Positions 5,908 to 8,963 of a DNA stretch of 8,963 bases are shown one piece after another. The DNA comes from Akkermansiaceae bacterium UBA1506 (GTDB lineage Bacteria; Verrucomicrobiota; Verrucomicrobiia; Verrucomicrobiales; DEV007), in NCBI GenBank assembly GCA_002323995.1, contig DCQY01000135.1, positions 30,224-39,186 of the forward strand. The letters run 5' to 3'. Both the position numbers and the translations under genes were made by a program. Numbering within the stretch: position 1 is the first letter of the stretch; every line of letters begins with the position of its first letter. A model generated the notes under the pieces. It was not told the origin of the DNA, did not search any database, and saw only the letters and a list, made by a program, of their open reading frames with translations.

Positions 5908-7238
5908 GCTGACCCGAGGTTGTGAAAGTCGTTCCCAGTTGGTTCTTGAAAGATTCGAAGATCGAATTCCTGCGCCACAGCGAGCAGGTGATCAAAGATA
6001 TCAGACTGAATGGTTTCGTATTCCGCCCAAACTTTGTTGGAGCTGAAACAGTAAATCTCGATGGGGATACCTCTACCGTCCGGAGCTAGCTGTCGGACGA
6101 TGAGTGTCATCTCCTTGTTAATGCTAGGATGATGTCTTAAGTAGCATTCGATGTAAGCTCGAAAAGTGCCAATGTTAGTCAGGCGACGGCCGTTTACCCG
6201 GTTGGCTCTGCGGGATGCTTTTATCTTGCTGTTTTCTAATTCGACTTCTTTCTGCTTTTTCTGAAGGTATTCCGAGATGTGCTCTATCTCCTCGAAACGG
6301 GTAAGCATCTCGTCGCTGCAAAGCTTGACTGTGTTGGTGTCAATAAGCAGGCTGCGCTTGATTCGCCTCCCGTCGCTTTCTGACATCCCTCGCCAGTTTT
6401 TGAAGGATTCGCTGATGAGCGCGTAGGTGGGTATTGTCGTGATCGTTTTATCCCAGTTTTGAACTTTAACTGTGGCGAGACCAATCTCGAGGACGTCGCC
6501 GTCTGCGTTGTGGCTAGGCATTTCTAGCCAGTCCCCCTGCGAGAGCATTTGGTTTGACGCGAGTTGGATGCCTGCGGCGAATCCGAGGATGACATCTTTG
6601 AAGACTAGCATGAAAACCGAAGCAAAAACTCCGAGTCCACCGAGAAGGACAAGCGGTGACTTTCCTATGAGAATGGCAATGGTCAGAATAAGAACGACGA
6701 GAGTTCCAAGTAATTTGGCGACTTGGGTAAAGGTTGCGAGATTGAGCCGTTTTCCTGCCGAACTCTGGGAGAGAACGACCTGGAGAAAATTCAAGAGGGA
6801 ATCGAATAGGAAATAGCAGGTCACCACGATGTAAATCAACGAGGCGTTATGAAGGGTGGCGGCCAACCATGGAACAGAAATGAAAAGTCCGGGGGAGGTA
6901 AGAAAAATAAATAATCCGGGCAGTAGGTGTGTGAGCCATCGGAAAACACCATGGCCCATCAGTTCGTTATCCCACGAAAACTCGGTTCTTTTGACCAAAC
7001 GGCTCACTAGATTGAGAAGGAGCGGTCGGAAGAAGAGGTATAGGAGCGCAGAGGTGATGAGCAGTCCGCAAAGAAGAGTGCTTATCGCGACCGTGTGGTT
7101 TAGGGCCTCCGGAACAAAGTCCTGCTCGTCTATCCACTGGGTGATTTTATCGGCAAGGAAAGAAACCTTATTGTTAATCGGGGTGTTATTGACGAGCGAA
7201 TTTACAGCTGGATCAGGTATGAAGGAATCTTCCGGCAT
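5901..7238 (-). CDS. ybdG: MscS-family mechanosensitive channel, YbdG type
   Basis: Inner-membrane mechanosensitive channel that opens under membrane tension and releases small solutes during osmotic downshock. From the ATG at 7238 it has 445 residues, slightly longer than E. coli YbdG (about 415). Hydrophobic segments lie at about 47-70, 101-122, 131-153, 175-192 and 196-222. The last is the pore-lining helix and runs into V-F-K-D-V-I-L-G-F-A-A-G-I-Q-L (212-226), the MscS signature. The beta domain follows (Q-G-D-W-L-E-M, 234-240; V-Q-N-W-D-K-T, 259-265; I-P-T-Y-A-L-I, 269-275). The C-terminal domain (about 290-435) ends R-Q-L-A-P...I-P-I-E-I-Y-C-F-S...I-Q-S-D-I-F-D-H-L, typical of the YbdG branch; a charged, coiled-coil-prone stretch lies at 314-345. 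A TTG at 7280 would add 14 residues and overlap aroB by 13 bases; I prefer the ATG, 29 bases after aroB, but neither has a Shine-Dalgarno sequence. Co-transcription with aroB is likely. The symbol is by similarity only. Confidence 0.9.
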   Translation of the reverse strand: MPEDSFIPDPAVNSLVNNTPINNKVSFLADKITQWIDEQDFVPEALNHTVAISTLLCGLLITSALLYLFFRPLLLNLVSRLVKRTEFSWDNELMGHGVFRWLTHLLPGLFIFLTSPGLFISVPWLAATLHNASLIYIVVTCYFLFDSLLNFLQVVLSQSSAGKRLNLATFTQVAKLLGTLVVLILTIAILIGKSPLVLLGGLGVFASVFMLVFKDVILGFAAGIQLASNQMLSQGDWLEMPSHNADGDVLEIGLATVKVQNWDKTITTIPTYALISESFKNWRGMSESDGRRIKRSLLIDTNTVKLCSDEMLTRFEEIEHISEYLQKKQKEVELENSKIKASRRANRVNGRRLTNIGTFRAYIECYLRHHPSINKEMTLIVRQLAPDGRGIPIEIYCFSSNKVWAEYETIQSDIFDHLLAVAQEFDLRIFQEPTGNDFHNLGSAG

Positions 7239-7267
7239 GACATTAAGAGGGTTAAGGAATGGGGTGG

Positions 7268-8371
7268 CTATCGCAGGCAAGCGATTGCTCTGGCAATCTG
7301 TTCGGTTGTGATATCACTCGAAACAAATGCTTGAGAGGTTTGGTTCAGAAGAACGAAACGGATTTGGCCATCTTCGAACTTTTTGTCCCGCTGAAGAGAG
7401 ATGAGAATAGCTTCGTCAGAAATGTCGTCGGGCAATTTGATGGGCAAACCATATTGTTCGAGGCACGCAATGAGTCGATCTCCCTCTTCGACGGTAAGGC
7501 TGGAGTTAGCCGAAGAGAGTCGAATAGCCGCGACCAGTCCAAGACTGATAGCTTCCCCGTGTAGAAAACGTCCATAGCCGCCGGCTGCTTCGATACCATG
7601 ACCAATCGTATGGCCGAAATTGAGAAGCGCTCGGATACCGGTGGTCTCGCGTTCATCTTCTTCGACAATATTCGCTTTGATCAAAACATTGCGGGAAACG
7701 AGAGAAATGAGGTGATCGCGGATTTGGTCCCGTTGCTCGACAAGCTTAAGGAGTGATTCGTCGCGGATGGCGGCGTGCTTGATTATCTCGGCGAATCCCT
7801 CATTGAATTCACGTTCGGGGAGACTGCTTAATGTATCAACATCGGCCAAGACCAACTGGGGCTGATGGAAAGCGCCAAGTAAGTTTTTTCCTTCGGGTGT
7901 GTTGACGCCGGTTTTTCCGCCTACTGAGCTGTCAACTTGACTGACAATCGTCGTAGGTATCTGTACGCACGGGATCCCTCGTTGGAAGATGGCGGCACAG
8001 AATCCAGCTAGATCGCCAACAACGCCGCCACCGAGGGCGACCAGAAAAGATTTTCGGTCGAGACCAGAGTTGAGCATTTCGCGGCAGACTGAGGTAGCCT
8101 GTTCCATGCTCTTGGATGCCTCGCCCGCAGGAACTGTTATCAGGGTGGTTTCGATTCCAGCCTCGTTGAGGGAAGAGATCACAGTTTCCGCGTAGAGCGG
8201 GCCGACGTGGCTGTCAGTCACAACTGCCGCCTTACTGCTGTTTATTGAGGTCAGTGACTTGATTTGTGACGCTGTATGAGCAAGTAATCCCGTTCCGACG
8301 AGAACGTTGTAGTTTTCGTTCTCAAGCGTTAGAGAAATAGTCGTTGGATCGTCCCCGGTAACGGTAGCCAT
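7268..8371 (-). CDS. aroB: 3-dehydroquinate synthase
   Basis: Cytoplasmic enzyme for the second step of the shikimate pathway: it converts DAHP to 3-dehydroquinate using NAD and a divalent metal (Zn or Co). The protein has 367 residues, normal for bacterial AroB. NAD-binding G-G-G-V-V-G-D-L-A-G-F is at 114-124, followed by P-T-T-I-V-S-Q-V-D-S-S-V-G-G-K-T-G-V-N (139-157). The metal ligands by family alignment are E195 (in E-G-F-A-E-I-I-K-H-A), H254 (in L-N-F-G-H-T-I-G-H) and H271 (in L-H-G-E-A); H258 and the R-D-K-K stretch (328-331) are also conserved. All catalytic positions are present, so the gene should be active. The ATG at 8371 fits the family start; no Shine-Dalgarno sequence precedes it. 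It lies 66 bases after the stop of the DUF4190 gene and just before the channel gene. No other aro gene is nearby, so the pathway is dispersed in this genome. Confidence 0.97.
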   Translation of the reverse strand: MATVTGDDPTTISLTLENENYNVLVGTGLLAHTASQIKSLTSINSSKAAVVTDSHVGPLYAETVISSLNEAGIETTLITVPAGEASKSMEQATSVCREMLNSGLDRKSFLVALGGGVVGDLAGFCAAIFQRGIPCVQIPTTIVSQVDSSVGGKTGVNTPEGKNLLGAFHQPQLVLADVDTLSSLPEREFNEGFAEIIKHAAIRDESLLKLVEQRDQIRDHLISLVSRNVLIKANIVEEDERETTGIRALLNFGHTIGHGIEAAGGYGRFLHGEAISLGLVAAIRLSSANSSLTVEEGDRLIACLEQYGLPIKLPDDISDEAILISLQRDKKFEDGQIRFVLLNQTSQAFVSSDITTEQIARAIACLR

Positions 8372-8394
8372 GGCAGTTTGACTAAAGAGTGAAG

Positions 8395-8414
8395 CAGCCT
8401 CGGAATCAAGGCTG
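8395..8414 (-). repeat. Short inverted repeat between the DUF4190 gene and aroB
   Basis: Two 6-base arms, CAGCCT and AGGCTG, form a perfect stem with an 8-base loop in the 66-base gap upstream of aroB. In the minus-strand transcript the stem is followed by CTTCACTCTTT, only a poor U tract, so it is at best a weak terminator or leader hairpin. A stem this short may be chance. Confidence 0.25.
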
Positions 8415-8437
8415 AAAGGCGGGGCCGTTCGATTGAA

Positions 8438-8963
8438 TCAACGTCTTGGGATCGTTTCGAGGAGTGCTTTGGCGGCTCCAGCTGTTGTCCTCTCGAGAGT
8501 CCCGCTGTTGTAGATGATTACCCGTTCTCCGCAAAAGTCGGTTGGGCTGATCAGCAAAGGCTCAATCCTTACCGAATCAGGATCTGCCCCGGGAATGTAT
8601 ATGTAAGGTAATTCGCTTCCTGTGGCCGGGTTGGTCCAGGTGAGGTGACTGCGGTTAGACAGGTAGACAGGAAACAAGTCGTCCAGTGCTTCAGGGAAGC
8701 CTCCGTTATCGATTGCATAGCTCTGGCAGGAATTGCTAACCATTCTCATTTCAGCCATCATTTTTACTTGATCAGCGCGGTCTTTGTTCTGCAGATAGGT
8801 TGGCAAAGCGATGGCAACCATAATGGGTGCGATTAGACTCCCAATGGCGCCAGTGGCGATTCCGGTCATGGCGATGCCCTTCCCCTTTAGCTGATCGGGA
8901 GCATTCCTTATTTTTTTGAGGGCGACGATTCCAAGAAAGATCGCAGGGATACCCGAGAGAAGG
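8438..8963 (-). CDS. DUF4190 membrane protein with pseudopilin-like domain, N-terminus beyond right edge
   Basis: The frame is open through the right edge; 174 residues are visible, ending at TGA 8438. An internal ATG at 8869 is not the true start, because the 31 residues before it are typical DUF4190 sequence (S-G-I-P-A-I-F-L-G-I-V-A-L then L-K-G-K-G-I-A). Visible residues 1-15 are the end of one membrane helix and about 30-54 a second. The protein then continues P-T-Y-L-Q-N-K-D-R-A-D-Q-V-K-M-M-A-E-M-R (54-73), resembling the junction of helix and first soluble segment in type II secretion pseudopilins, with S-Y-A-I-D-N-G-G-F-P (81-90) matching the GspG/prepilin Y-x-x-D-N-G-x-x-P pattern. 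The C-terminal part (D-L-F-P-V-Y-L at 95-101, Y-I-Y-I-P-G at 120-125, R-V-I-I-Y-N-S-G at 147-154) reads like a small beta domain. Cys79 and Cys144 could form a disulfide. No prepilin peptidase site is visible in this part. Probably an envelope protein; its function is not known. I recall this architecture from Verrucomicrobiota. Confidence 0.8.
   Translation of the reverse strand, partial: LLSGIPAIFLGIVALKKIRNAPDQLKGKGIAMTGIATGAIGSLIAPIMVAIALPTYLQNKDRADQVKMMAEMRMVSNSCQSYAIDNGGFPEALDDLFPVYLSNRSHLTWTNPATGSELPYIYIPGADPDSVRIEPLLISPTDFCGERVIIYNSGTLERTTAGAAKALLETIPRR

Noticed and set aside
5798..5995. N-terminal extension of the VHL-linked sulfatase back to TTG 5995
   Set aside because: It would overlap the 3' end of the channel gene by 95 bases and bury the signal peptide; the ATG at 5797 has a Shine-Dalgarno-like AGGGG.
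8372..8420. Promoter-like TTGATT, 17-base spacer, TTTAGT ahead of aroB
   Set aside because: Each box matches only 4 of 6 consensus bases, and the implied start would make the mRNA essentially leaderless; not distinguishable from chance.
1..8963. Search for a defence system, mobile element, CRISPR array or tRNA
   Set aside because: No repeat array, transposase, integrase, nuclease-helicase pair or tRNA-like structure was seen; genes fill nearly the whole window and the longest gap is 208 bases.

Overview
The window is a compact, single-direction block: all seven genes I can support lie on the minus strand, so it reads from right to left. The organism looks like a member of the PVC group, more likely Verrucomicrobiota than Planctomycetota. 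The reasons are several exported sulfatases beside a PhoD-type metallophosphatase, a DUF4190 membrane protein carrying a pseudopilin-like tail, a VHL-like domain on a sulfatase, and starts that mostly lack a Shine-Dalgarno sequence. This is inference from gene content; there is no rRNA or other phylogenetic marker in the window.

Layout in transcription order. (1) 8963-8438: 3' part of a gene for a DUF4190 membrane protein with a pseudopilin-like periplasmic domain, cut by the right edge. (2) 8371-7268: aroB, 3-dehydroquinate synthase, with all key motifs intact. (3) 7238 (or TTG 7280)-5901: a MscS-family channel of the YbdG type. (4) 5797-4058: an exported iduronate-2-sulfatase/choline-sulfatase-like enzyme whose C-terminus is a clear VHL beta-domain-like module. 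(5) 3944-2364: a second exported sulfatase of the arylsulfatase A-like type, with an unusual C-W-T-T-R active-site motif. (6) 2346-931: an exported PhoD-like metallophosphatase, only 17 bases after gene 5. (7) 722-1: an exported protein of unknown function, probably starting at TTG and with a Tat-like signal, cut by the left edge.

The right half (pseudopilin-like protein, aroB, channel) looks like ordinary chromosomal housekeeping sequence. The left half looks like a small secreted hydrolase cluster: two sulfatases of different subfamilies and a phosphoesterase, probably acting outside the cytoplasm on sulfated and possibly phosphorylated glycans or other esters. No sulfatase-maturing enzyme, glycoside hydrolase, TonB/SusD-like protein or regulator is present, so the cluster is either partial or depends on genes elsewhere. 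I see no tRNA, rRNA, CRISPR array, insertion sequence or phage gene. The most interesting item is the sulfatase-VHL fusion. It aligns with human pVHL without a gap over 46 residues and keeps three aromatic residues of the hydroxyproline-binding pocket, although the pocket histidine is lost.
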